NCBI GenBank assembly: GCA_947258805.1
Contig: CAMYJV010000004.1
Span: 1 to 64,000 of the forward strand
DNA length: 64,000 nt
Direction of reading: 5' to 3'
Origin: an uncultured Gammaproteobacteria bacterium
GTDB taxonomy: Bacteria > Pseudomonadota > Gammaproteobacteria > GCA-2729495
A program made the translations under genes and the position numbers. Numbering within the stretch: the stretch's first letter is position 1; every line of letters begins with the position of its first letter. The notes under the pieces are model-generated. The model made no database searches and was not told where the DNA came from. It was given only the letters and a program-made list of their open reading frames with translations. Shown here piece after piece: positions 17,183 through 25,539 of this stretch.

Positions 17183-18766
17183 ATGTCGAATTTGATCCGA
17201 AAGAGCCACTTCCTCGGCCCCAAGTTCCGCAGCCTGCGCAAGGCCAACGGCCTGACCCTGCAGGACGTGTCGTCCCGGTGCATTCAGCTGAATGCGGACG
17301 ACGCACCGTCGGTGTCGTATCTCAGCATGATCGAGACCGGCAAGCGTACGCCGTCGGCTGAGGTGCTGGAGCTGCTGGCGGCCGTCTTTCAGAAAGACCC
17401 GAAATGGTTCCTGGATGAAAATACGGAAGTGCGCCCGCCATCGGGCCCGGAGCCGGCGCGGGGCGCCGCGCGCGTGCCCCTGGAACCAGGCTTCCTGTTC
17501 ACCAAGGACCAGCTCGAGGCGGCGATTCCAGAGCTGTTGTCACAAACGGGAACCACGGGCCGGCAGTTTGCGCATCTGCTGATTCGCTCCTACCAGGAAA
17601 AACACCGCAACCACTTTCCTGACCTGGAGCGCTCGGCAGAGCAGGTGGGCGAGCGGCGGTTTCCGATGGGCGTCGACGACCTGCTGCGGCTGTGCAAACG
17701 GCACGGGCTGGAGATTCACTGGTTCGACCGGCCGCCGGAGCGCGTGCGCGATGAACACCGGGCGGTGAAAACCGTGCTGCGGTCTTTCTACGAAGCGCCC
17801 GGCCGTATCTATGTGAACGAACGCATGAAGACGCAGCCGGCCAGGCTGAAATACGACCTTGCGGCACACCTGGGCCACAAGGTGTTACACGGTGGCGACG
17901 GCCAACGTTCGGCCCATGCCTCTGGCGGGCAGATTGGCGGCATCGCCGACGGCAGCCAACCCGTATCCGGCGGCATGAATACCCAGGACGTGCTGTTCGC
18001 GTGGCGCGATTTCGAATGCAGTTTCTTTGCCGGCGCGCTGCTGTGCCCGAAGCAGCCGTTTCGGCGTTTCCTGATGCGCGAGAGTCACCAGGTCGCTGCC
18101 GGAGAAAAACTGGAACTCACGCCGGCAGTCGTGATGCGACGGATGACGTCGGTGTCCCCCTACCGCTACTGGCACTACTTCGACGCCTATCCACCAGGCT
18201 ATCTGCGGGCAGTCTACCGGGGCAATGGCATCCCGTTGCCGTGGGGAAACATGACCATGGTTACGGACCCGTGCCCGCACTGGGCGGTGTTCGGTATGCT
18301 CCATCGCCCCCACGCCCAGAAACCCTCGTCGCAGCTGTCCATCCTGCGCGACGGCGACCGCAGCCTGCTCTATTGCTGCTATTCGCTGCGCACCCGCGAC
18401 ATGGCCGGCAACCCCCACGTGCTGTCCGTCGGTATTGACCTGGCGCCGGCCCTTGCTTCCCAGGGTTTCGACGCCGACGAGATCGTCACGGCCATCGCCG
18501 AGACCTGCGACACCACGAAGGGCGAGGCGAAATCGCCGCGGACAGCGGCCCGCGCCATCGAGAGCGCCGGGCGGGTCTTGAACATCGGCTGGGTAGTCGA
18601 TGCGCTGAACAGGCCAGCCCGGGTGATCTGTCCGCGCAGCACGAACTGCCCGAGACCGGGGCCCTGCGAGCGAATGCCATTGATGCGGCGGGCGACGGAC
18701 CTGGCCGGCATCCGGCGGGAAATATTGAGCCAGGACCCAGCGGTACCTGCTGACAGCCAGCGTTAG
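17183..18766 (+). CDS. XRE/DUF3612-type regulator of short-chain fatty acid or glyoxylate metabolism
   Basis: An N-terminal helix-turn-helix (residues 11-75: LGPKFRSLRKANGLTLQDVS, then SVSYLSMIETGKRTPS) is joined to a roughly 420-residue ligand-responsive region of the DUF3612/short-chain fatty acyl regulator type, with an IrrE-like middle and a C-terminal block of cysteines (CPRSTNCPRPGPC). The gene is divergent from aceBA, the common position of this family, so it very likely controls the glyoxylate shunt. No Shine-Dalgarno precedes the ATG, which abuts an inverted repeat; translation may be leaderless or tightly autoregulated. Confidence 0.85.
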   Translation: MSNLIRKSHFLGPKFRSLRKANGLTLQDVSSRCIQLNADDAPSVSYLSMIETGKRTPSAEVLELLAAVFQKDPKWFLDENTEVRPPSGPEPARGAARVPLEPGFLFTKDQLEAAIPELLSQTGTTGRQFAHLLIRSYQEKHRNHFPDLERSAEQVGERRFPMGVDDLLRLCKRHGLEIHWFDRPPERVRDEHRAVKTVLRSFYEAPGRIYVNERMKTQPARLKYDLAAHLGHKVLHGGDGQRSAHASGGQIGGIADGSQPVSGGMNTQDVLFAWRDFECSFFAGALLCPKQPFRRFLMRESHQVAAGEKLELTPAVVMRRMTSVSPYRYWHYFDAYPPGYLRAVYRGNGIPLPWGNMTMVTDPCPHWAVFGMLHRPHAQKPSSQLSILRDGDRSLLYCCYSLRTRDMAGNPHVLSVGIDLAPALASQGFDADEIVTAIAETCDTTKGEAKSPRTAARAIESAGRVLNIGWVVDALNRPARVICPRSTNCPRPGPCERMPLMRRATDLAGIRREILSQDPAVPADSQR

Positions 18767-18845
18767 CACAGGCGGCCGAACCTCAACCTCACCAGCTTGA
18801 TTCAACCGGACGCGACACCGGGAACTGCGTCGGCAGGAGAACGGC

Positions 18846-19514
18846 TTAGCCTTCGAGGCTGCACGACAGGATTCGCGATATTTCACAGAGCGGGCGCCCG
18901 CTCTGCTGGCGCCACTCGTTGAACGCTGCCTGCACTGCCGCCAGGTCGCGCTTGGCCGTGGGATTCCTGTCGACCACCTTCTGACGGATCAGCGCGCCCA
19001 CCACGTCGCGCGTCAGACAGAACGTGTCCCTGCCCACCTGGCGCAGGAAAAACTGCCCGGTGCGGCCGCCCAGGCGAGAGCCCCGCTGCTTCAGGTCTGC
19101 GTGCAGCCCGATCACGTCTTCTGCCGGCCATTCCGCAAGGTAGTGACCAAAACTCTTGTGCTGCCGTTCCACGTCGATGATGAACACCGCGTTGTCCCGC
19201 ACGCTGCGCAGTTTGCGCAGGTGGCGAATCACGCGCTCGTCGCCCAGCAAGGCCTCGATGGCTTCGTCCGGCTGGAACGCGCACGCAAAGGGATCGAAGC
19301 CGTGCAGCGCTGCTTCCATCGTGGGCCACTTGTAGTCAACGATCTTCCACACGAAACCCGAGCGAAATACGGCACGGCTCATGGCCGACAGGTATGTGGC
19401 CCCGGACAAGCGTTTCAGGCCCAGGTCGCTGCGCGGCTTTGGCAGCCACTGCAGCAACTTCTCCTCGCCCTTGCGAGCTACCGCGCGTTCGTAAATTCGG
19501 TCGAAATGCTCCAT
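18846..19514 (-). CDS. DNA-3-methyladenine glycosylase I-like protein
   Basis: Resembles the COG2818 glycosylase family that removes 3-methyladenine from DNA: FDRIYERAVARKG near the start, then SRAVFRSGFVWKIVDYKWP and FDPFACAF in the core. The C-terminus (CLTRDVVGALIRQKVVDRNPTAKRD in part, then GRPLCEISRIL) matches the longer pseudomonad-type branch. The N-terminal zinc-site Cys of classical TagI is absent. 222 residues. It stands alone between the DUF3612 regulator and the Nudix gene. Confidence 0.7.
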   Translation of the reverse strand: MEHFDRIYERAVARKGEEKLLQWLPKPRSDLGLKRLSGATYLSAMSRAVFRSGFVWKIVDYKWPTMEAALHGFDPFACAFQPDEAIEALLGDERVIRHLRKLRSVRDNAVFIIDVERQHKSFGHYLAEWPAEDVIGLHADLKQRGSRLGGRTGQFFLRQVGRDTFCLTRDVVGALIRQKVVDRNPTAKRDLAAVQAAFNEWRQQSGRPLCEISRILSCSLEG

Positions 19515-19722
19515 CCAGCGATCCTAACGCGGCTCTGCACGGGACTGGCAACATGCGTATCTGGCCGTTTGCGCGGCGAAGCCCCAGTCGCGTTCGGCCG
19601 TCAAGCGGGTGCAGGGATCCGGTGACTTGAAAACACGTGCGCTTGCCTCCTAGGCTCTTGCCGCACAGGGGACACAGCATGCTCATCAATTCCCGGTCCG
19701 CGACGGCAGGCTAACGCAGGCG

Positions 19723-20163
19723 ATGCCGTTTACCTACGACTACCCGCATCCCGCGGTGGCGGCTGATGTCGCCCTGTTCCGCAACCGTGGCGGCAAACTC
19801 GAGCTCCTACTGATACAGCGCGGGTACGAGCCCTTTGTCGGACGCTGGGCGCTGCCCGGCGGTTTCGTAAATATCGACGAAGACCTGGAACCGGCCGCGC
19901 GGCGAGAGCTGCGGGAAGAAACCGGGCTCGCGGCCGGCGAACTGCGGCAATTGCAGACTTTCGGCCGCCCGGGGCGAGATCCGCGCGAGCGCGTGATCAC
20001 CGTCGTGTTCATTGGCTATGCCGCCGAACCGGACGCCGCGGCCATTGGCGGTGACGATGCTGCCGACGCGCGTTGGTTCCAACTCGACGTGCTGCCAGAC
20101 CTGGCCTTCGATCACGCGGAGATCATTGCGCTCGCGCGCGACGCGATCTCGGCGGACCCCTGA
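19723..20163 (+). CDS. Nudix hydrolase
   Basis: Residues 47-69 fit the Nudix box exactly (G-x5-E-x7-R-E-U-x-E-E-x-G-U, with REETG at 64-68 region), which binds the metal for hydrolysis of a nucleoside diphosphate linked to another group. The N-terminal beta strand VAADVALFRNRGGKLELLLIQ and the GRWALPGGF lead-in resemble ADP-ribose or NUDT-type housecleaning enzymes. 146 residues, typical. Convergent with the ABC permease 18 bases downstream. Substrate not assignable. Confidence 0.88.
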   Translation: MPFTYDYPHPAVAADVALFRNRGGKLELLLIQRGYEPFVGRWALPGGFVNIDEDLEPAARRELREETGLAAGELRQLQTFGRPGRDPRERVITVVFIGYAAEPDAAAIGGDDAADARWFQLDVLPDLAFDHAEIIALARDAISADP

Positions 20164-20181
20164 GCGGGCCCGCCGACGGGA

Positions 20182-21381
20182 TCATTCCGCACGCAGCGCG
20201 TCTACCGGGTCCATCAGTGCCGCTCGCTGCGCCGGCCAGACACCAGCGATCAGCCCGATTACCAGGGCCAGGGCTTCGGCAGCCAGCGCGTAGGGAACCG
20301 AGTACGAGGCAGGCATCGCGGGAAACAGCAGCTTCAGGCTTTCGATGATCAACAGGCCCAGCAACAGGCCGCTAAGTCCGCCGATACCGGCGAGCAGTAT
20401 CGATTCACCGATGAATATCGCGCGCACCTGACCGCGGAGTGCACCCAGCGACCGCAGCAGGCCGATCTCGAAAGTCCGCTCGCGCACCGCGATGGTCATG
20501 ATGGTGAAGATGCCGACACCGCCTACCAGTAGCGAAATGCTGCCCAGCGCACCGACCGCGAAGGTGACCACGTTCAGCACCGAACCCAGCACGTCGAGCA
20601 TCTGCTGCTGCGTTGTGATCGTGAAGTCCTCGCCGCCGTGGCGCGCCATCAGCACGCGACGGATGCCGTCCTTGACCTCTTCGACCGGCGCGCCCTCTGC
20701 ATACAGCACATCAATCTCCATCAGGCTTTCGCGGTTGAAGATCTCCAGCCCCCGGGCCGCCGGAATGTAGACCGCGTCATCGAGATCCATCCCGAGCAGG
20801 GTGCCCTTCGATTCCATCACCCCGATCACCCGGTAGCGGTCGCCACCGATGCGGATACGTTCGCCCAGCGGGTTGCGGTCGCCGTAGAGTTCGTCCCGCA
20901 CCTTGCTGCCGAGCACGGCAAAGGCGCGAGGCGCTCGCGGGTCGTCGTCGGGCAGGAACTCACCGAGCGAAACGTTGAAGCGGAAGATTTCCGGCATATC
21001 GGGCCCGACGCCGCTGATTATCACGCGGCGCTCGCGGCCGTTGCCTTCCACCGACGCGTTGCCCTGCACCGCCGGAATCGTCAGCAGCACCTGGGGTACG
21101 CGCCGCAGCGCTTCGGCGTCGTCGATGCTCAGGGGCCGCTCGGTGTTCAACACGGCCGCGGACGCGCCGAAGGTCTCCTGCACACCGGGATTAATCGCAA
21201 CGATGTTGGTCCCGAACTGGGTGAACTCGGCAATCATGAACTCGTGCAGACCTTCCCCGATGGACGTCAGCAGCACGACGGCGGTCACGCCTATGCCGAT
21301 ACCGAGCGCCGTGAGCGCGCTGCGCAGCCGGTGCGACAGGGCCGACACGGCGGTGAACTGCAATAAATCGCGGGTCTGCAC
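20182..21381 (-). CDS. ABC transporter permease, MacB/FtsX type (second permease)
   Basis: The MacB architecture is present: an N-terminal transmembrane helix (ALGIGIGVTAVVLLTSIGEG), a periplasmic domain of about 220 residues, and three C-terminal helices from about residue 270 (LGSISLLVGGVGIFTIMTIAVRERTFEIGLL in part). Last gene of a four-gene operon (adaptor, ATPase, permease, permease), 52 bases after the first permease. Two different permeases suggest a heterodimeric exporter rather than the usual MacB homodimer. Confidence 0.9.
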   Translation of the reverse strand: MQTRDLLQFTAVSALSHRLRSALTALGIGIGVTAVVLLTSIGEGLHEFMIAEFTQFGTNIVAINPGVQETFGASAAVLNTERPLSIDDAEALRRVPQVLLTIPAVQGNASVEGNGRERRVIISGVGPDMPEIFRFNVSLGEFLPDDDPRAPRAFAVLGSKVRDELYGDRNPLGERIRIGGDRYRVIGVMESKGTLLGMDLDDAVYIPAARGLEIFNRESLMEIDVLYAEGAPVEEVKDGIRRVLMARHGGEDFTITTQQQMLDVLGSVLNVVTFAVGALGSISLLVGGVGIFTIMTIAVRERTFEIGLLRSLGALRGQVRAIFIGESILLAGIGGLSGLLLGLLIIESLKLLFPAMPASYSVPYALAAEALALVIGLIAGVWPAQRAALMDPVDALRAE

Positions 21382-21433
21382 CGTCAGTGCCCCGTCAGTG
21401 CCTGTACGGCCTGAAGATCGCGGGTCCTCATGC

Positions 21434-22642
21434 TCATCGTCCCGTCAGAGCCTCAATGGGATCAAGATCCGCCGCGCGGCGGGCCGGCAGAATGCCGAAG
21501 AAGGCGCCGCAGGCAATCGCGACGATCAGCGCGCCGGCCGCAGCCCAGACCGGCGGCACGAAATCGAGCGTATCGTAGACCGCGCGCAGTCCCGCCACTG
21601 CGCCGTAGCCGAGAGCGAGCCCCACGATCCCGCCCAGCGCGGCCAGGAACAGCGCCTCGGTCAGGAACAGGGTAATTATCTGCCGGCGCGTCGCGCCCAG
21701 CGCCTTCAACAGCCCCACCTCGGAAGTGCGCTGACTCACGGCCACCAGCATCACGTTCATGATCAGCACGCCGGCGACGACCAGGCTCACGGACGCGATA
21801 CCGGCCAGTGCCCGGGTCAGGTTGCCAAAAATCTTGTCGAAAGTCGCGAGCACGGAATCCTGCGTGATCACGGTCACGTCTTCTTCGCCGTAGTGTCGCT
21901 CCCTGATGATGCGCTTGGCATCGCGCTGGGCCAGCGGCATCGCGTCCCGGCTCGTGGCCTGGATGATGATGCGAAACAGCCCCGGCGAGTCGAACAGGGC
22001 CTGAGCGTCCACCACCGGAATCAACACCACTTCGTCTACGTCGATCATGATGGACGTGCCCTGCTCGGCCAGTACGCCGCTCACGCGGCAGCGCCGGTCG
22101 CCGACGCGCACCCACTGGCCCAGCGGCGGGTCCGTGCCGAACAGCTCCTCGCGGATCATATATCCCAGCACGCACACGGGTGCTGCGCGGTCCATGCCGA
22201 CATTCGGCAGGAACTCGCCGAGCGCCATTTTCCACTGGCGGATGGGCCGGAATTCCGCCGTCGTGCCGAGTATGCTGATCTCTCGCTCGAGCCCGCCACG
22301 CTGCACCGACGCTGCTCCCACCACCACCGGCGCCAGGCGCTGCACGTGGGGACTGCGCATCACGGCCCGCGCGTCGTCCAGCGTCAGGTCGCGAGGCGTT
22401 TCCGCAACCATCATCGCGGGGTTCGCGCCGCTGGTTTCCGACCGGCCGGGCACGACGATGACCAGGTGCGTACCGAGCGACTGGAACTCGGCGCTGACGT
22501 AACGGCGCGCGGCCTCCCCGAGCGAGGTCAGCACCAGCACCGCGGCCACGCCGATCGCGGTGGCCAGCAGCATCATGAACGTGCGGCCCGGGGAGCGCGT
22601 CAGAGACGCGCCGGCCATCCGGTTGTAGTCGAGGAATCTCAT
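21434..22642 (-). CDS. ABC transporter permease, MacB/FtsX type (first permease)
   Basis: Same fold as its neighbour: N-terminal helix (MMLLATAIGVAAVLVLTSLGEA), a large periplasmic MacB_PCD domain, and the FtsX core (VSLVVAGVLIMNVMLVAVSQR) with three helices in the last 130 residues. Its start overlaps the ATPase stop by 4 bases, so the subunits are translationally coupled. Divergence between the two permeases suggests each has its own position in the complex. Substrate unknown; MacAB systems export peptides, lipids or macrolides. Confidence 0.9.
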   Translation of the reverse strand: MRFLDYNRMAGASLTRSPGRTFMMLLATAIGVAAVLVLTSLGEAARRYVSAEFQSLGTHLVIVVPGRSETSGANPAMMVAETPRDLTLDDARAVMRSPHVQRLAPVVVGAASVQRGGLEREISILGTTAEFRPIRQWKMALGEFLPNVGMDRAAPVCVLGYMIREELFGTDPPLGQWVRVGDRRCRVSGVLAEQGTSIMIDVDEVVLIPVVDAQALFDSPGLFRIIIQATSRDAMPLAQRDAKRIIRERHYGEEDVTVITQDSVLATFDKIFGNLTRALAGIASVSLVVAGVLIMNVMLVAVSQRTSEVGLLKALGATRRQIITLFLTEALFLAALGGIVGLALGYGAVAGLRAVYDTLDFVPPVWAAAGALIVAIACGAFFGILPARRAADLDPIEALTGR

Positions 22643-23319
22643 GAGTCGCCTGCCGAGTCCCGGGCAAGCCGGCCATCGCGAAACTTCAGCTGCCGCCGCG
22701 CCCGTTCACCGATAGCCGGATCATGCGTCACGACCAGCAGTGTCAGGCCCTGGGAATTCAGCGTTTCCATAATCTTCACGACCTCCCGGCCCGACGCACT
22801 GTCGAGATTGCCGGTGGGTTCATCCGCCAGCAGCAACTTCGGCTGCATCACGATCGCACGCGCGATGGCCACACGCTGCCGCTCCCCTCCGGACAGCTGG
22901 CTGGGTCGGTGGCCGTCACGATGGCCCAGGCCGACGCGCTCCAGCGCAGCGTGGCCGCGTTCCTTGCGAACCGCGGGTTCATCACCGGCTAGCACCATGG
23001 GCAATTCCACGTTTTCCCGTGCGCTGAGCCGCGGTACCAGGTGGAAGGATTGAAACACGAAGCCAATCTTCTGTTGTCGGATCTGCGCCAGCTCCGCGTC
23101 GTCCATCGTGGAGGTATTCACACCATCCAGCGTATAGCTGCCCGCCGACGGTGTATCCAGCAGACCGAGAATATTCAGCAGCGTAGACTTGCCCGAGCCG
23201 GACGGGCCCATGATGGACACGTACTCGCCGTCGGGGATCTCCAGGCTCACGTGATCGAGCGCGTGGACAACCTCTTCGCCCACGTCAAAGTTCCGGCAAA
23301 CGTCTTCCAGACGGATCAC
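22639..23319 (-). CDS. ABC transporter ATP-binding protein, MacB/LolD type
   Basis: A 226-residue ABC ATPase with Walker A GPSGSGKST (38-46), the ABC signature LSGGERQRVAIARA, Walker B LLLADEPTGNLDS and the switch His in VVTHD. The pattern IMGPSGSGKSTLLNILGLLD with PTGNLD is typical of MacB and LolD ATPases, which work by mechanotransmission. It overlaps the downstream permease by 4 bases and follows the adaptor by 3 bases. Confidence 0.93.
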   Translation of the reverse strand: MIRLEDVCRNFDVGEEVVHALDHVSLEIPDGEYVSIMGPSGSGKSTLLNILGLLDTPSAGSYTLDGVNTSTMDDAELAQIRQQKIGFVFQSFHLVPRLSARENVELPMVLAGDEPAVRKERGHAALERVGLGHRDGHRPSQLSGGERQRVAIARAIVMQPKLLLADEPTGNLDSASGREVVKIMETLNSQGLTLLVVTHDPAIGERARRQLKFRDGRLARDSAGDS

Positions 23320-23322
23320 GCG

Positions 23323-24453
23323 TTACTCGGGCTCCGCCGCAGCGCCGTCGACAACGCCCTCGCGATCTACGGATATCACCACGGTCTCGCCGTCACTCAG
23401 GCCGCTGAGGACCTCGGTGAATTCCCAGTTCGCCAGGCCGCGAGTGATTTCCCGCTCTTCCAGCAAACCGGCATCGTTCAGCACCATCACGCGTCCGCCG
23501 TCCATGATGACCTGTGTAGGTATGCGCAACGCGTCGTCCCGGGTGCTGAGCAGCACCTCCACGTCGGCGCTATAGCCGGGCAGCAGGTTGTTGTCGCCCC
23601 GACCGGTGATCTCGACCTCGATTTCGACGGTGCGCGCCTGTTTTTCCTGGTCGAGCACGTAGGGGGCAACGCGCCGAACCACGCCAGGAAAATCCTGATC
23701 TGCAAAGGCGTCCATCGTCACGACGGCCGACTGCCCCTTGCGGACCGCCGGCGCGTCGACTTCGTCGATGGGCGCGCTGATGTACAGACAGGCATCGTCG
23801 ATCAAGTCAATGGTCGGCGGCGTTGCGACACCGACCGGCGACGGCGTCACATATTCGCCCAGCTCGCCGTTGATCTCGGCCACCACACCATCGAAGGGCG
23901 CCCGCAGGATCGTGCGCTCCAGACGCGCCTCCGAAACCTTGACCTGCGCTTCACTGACCTTTGCCGATTCCCGCGCGGCCTTGCAACCGGCCGCCTTGGC
24001 TTCTGCGTCACCGCTGGCCAGATCTGCGTCCTCTTCCGAGGTCAGGCCGCGCTCGAGCAGACGCGTGAGCCGTGTCGCCTCGCGATCGGCAACTTTTGCG
24101 CGCACGCATGCCTCGTCCGCCCGGCGCCGGGCCGCAACGGCATCGCGCTGGGACAGCAGCACTTCGGCCTTTAAATCCACGTTCCAGAGTTCCACCAGCA
24201 CCTGGTCCCGGGTCACCGCGTCGCCTTCAGTGACGTTCAAGATGGCCATCTGGCCACCCAGCGCCGGTGACAGGCCGGCGCGCCGGCAAGCATCTACGGT
24301 ACCCGCCCGCGTGTTGGCAACCGTTGCCCGCACCTCGCCACGCTCCGCCACAACTACCGCAACCCGCAACGGGCGCGGCTGGAGCCACCAGGCCAACGCA
24401 GCGCCGATGCCTGCCAGCACCAGCAGTCCGATCACCAGCTTCTTTTTCAACAA
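23323..24453 (-). CDS. periplasmic adaptor protein, MacA/HlyD family
   Basis: An N-terminal anchor (VIGLLVLAGIGAALAWWL) is followed by a biotinyl-lipoyl-like half, a coiled-coil hairpin (about residues 85-175, with EADADLASGDAEAKAAGCKA in the middle), the second lipoyl half (ILRAPFDGVVAEINGELGE) and a beta-barrel domain. It would link the MacB-like permeases to an outer-membrane channel, not encoded here. The start is TTG (24453, or the adjacent TTG at 24450). First gene of the operon, with a TATAAT box about 30 bases upstream. Confidence 0.88.
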   Translation of the reverse strand: MLKKKLVIGLLVLAGIGAALAWWLQPRPLRVAVVVAERGEVRATVANTRAGTVDACRRAGLSPALGGQMAILNVTEGDAVTRDQVLVELWNVDLKAEVLLSQRDAVAARRRADEACVRAKVADREATRLTRLLERGLTSEEDADLASGDAEAKAAGCKAARESAKVSEAQVKVSEARLERTILRAPFDGVVAEINGELGEYVTPSPVGVATPPTIDLIDDACLYISAPIDEVDAPAVRKGQSAVVTMDAFADQDFPGVVRRVAPYVLDQEKQARTVEIEVEITGRGDNNLLPGYSADVEVLLSTRDDALRIPTQVIMDGGRVMVLNDAGLLEEREITRGLANWEFTEVLSGLSDGETVVISVDREGVVDGAAAEPE

Positions 24454-24481
24454 ACGGGCCCGCCAGCCAAAACAACGGGCA

Positions 24482-24487
24482 ATTATA
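24482..24487 (-). promoter_or_regulatory. putative -10 box of the MacAB-like operon
   Basis: The minus strand reads a perfect TATAAT here, 28 bases before the TTG start of the adaptor gene. No good -35 hexamer is seen at 16-18 bases, so an activator may be needed. Confidence 0.4.
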
Positions 24488-24635
24488 GCGGTCGGGGAGA
24501 CCCAGCCTGATACGTAGCTTCCGCTGCAAAGGCGGCTGGCCGACTCCCGCCGACGCGGCCGGCAACCTGGCCGGGCTGATCAGCTTTTCCCCGAGGGCCC
24601 GGGACAGAACCAAGGCCAGGTGACGTCGGCCGACA

Positions 24636-25352
24636 TTACTTTCCGATCACGCGGGCCACCAGCCGAAACTTCAGTTCCAGCTCATCGCGCACGGACAGGG
24701 CGCCCAGGCCCACACTGAAGGGCTGCAACCCGAGATCCGTCTGGCGCACAGTGACCGCACCCGCTGCCACCAGTTGCCCCGGACTCGAAGTGACGGTGAC
24801 CGGGATTTCCACCAGCGTGACCTGGTCCCGGACCTTAACCTCCATCAGCAACTGTAGTGCCGGCAACTCACCCCGCAGTTCGCGACTGCGCAGGCTCACC
24901 TCCGGGAAGTTCGCCGCATCGAGCAACTTGTCACCCAACATGTTCGACCGCGTGCCGTCGATCGCAGCCTGATCGAGTTTCGTCGCAAAGTCTGCGCCTT
25001 CTTCAGCACGCTGGGCCGGAATATCGACCTCGAGGGATTGCACCGGGAATGCCAGGCGGACGGTGGAGCGGCTGACCGGCGACGCCAGCGCAAGCATGCC
25101 GTCGATGTCCGTCGTGCTGATCACATGATTGTGGCCCAGCGAAGCCAGCGGCCCGTCGCGGTAGGCCAGGATCCGAATTTCCGACTCACCCGGCACAACG
25201 CGATACTCGATGGCATCGGCCGGTGCCGCCGACGGCCGTTCGTCCACCGGTGCGCGGGATACGGGTGCGCGGGGCGCGCAGGCTGCAACAAAGAGCATCA
25301 GCACGATGCACGCGGTGCGCCGCAGAACGCGGTTGTTGGTAATAGCGGCCAA
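24636..25352 (-). CDS. YceI family lipoprotein
   Basis: A C-terminal YceI-type lipocalin-like beta barrel of about 180 residues (ESEIRILAYRDGPLASLGHNHVI to the ending VRDELELKFRLVARVIGK in part), a family that binds isoprenoid-like lipids. The start is placed at TTG 25352 because GGAGGG lies 5 bases upstream and the next residues form a lipoprotein signal (LRRTACIVLMLFVAAC, lipobox VAAC). A longer reading to 25502 would run through a tandem repeat and has no signal at its N-terminus. Monocistronic. Confidence 0.8.
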   Translation of the reverse strand: MAAITNNRVLRRTACIVLMLFVAACAPRAPVSRAPVDERPSAAPADAIEYRVVPGESEIRILAYRDGPLASLGHNHVISTTDIDGMLALASPVSRSTVRLAFPVQSLEVDIPAQRAEEGADFATKLDQAAIDGTRSNMLGDKLLDAANFPEVSLRSRELRGELPALQLLMEVKVRDQVTLVEIPVTVTSSPGQLVAAGAVTVRQTDLGLQPFSVGLGALSVRDELELKFRLVARVIGK

Positions 25353-25436
25353 TCGCCCTCCTCGTTCGCCTCGATGCGGGAACCAACCCGGTCGACCGGC
25401 AGCAGAGTCGCCTGCTACAGCGGAGCCCGGGCTGCC

Positions 25437-25505
25437 GCAAAGTCTCAACATACACGGCTTGGGCCACGGCTGCAAAGTCTCAAGATACACGGCTTGGGCC
25501 ACGGC
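25437..25505. repeat. two tandem copies of a 35-base direct repeat
   Basis: Copies at 25437-25471 and 25472-25505 differ at one base (AACATA versus AAGATA) and share the core ACGGCTTGGGCCACGGC. They lie in the gap between the YceI gene and the EAL gene. No third copy was noticed in the window. Confidence 0.8.
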
Positions 25506-25539
25506 GGAAAAGCCGGGCCGGTAAAGAGGAGCTGCGCCG

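Noticed and set aside
20903..23053. 716-codon plus-strand frame across the two permeases and ATPase
   Set aside because: Spans three real minus-strand genes and has biased composition (Arg, Ser, Pro) typical of shadow frames.
24636..25502. Longer YceI reading starting at 25502
   Set aside because: The added N-terminus comes from the tandem repeat, lacks a signal peptide, and the TTG at 25352 has a strong ribosome site and lipobox downstream.
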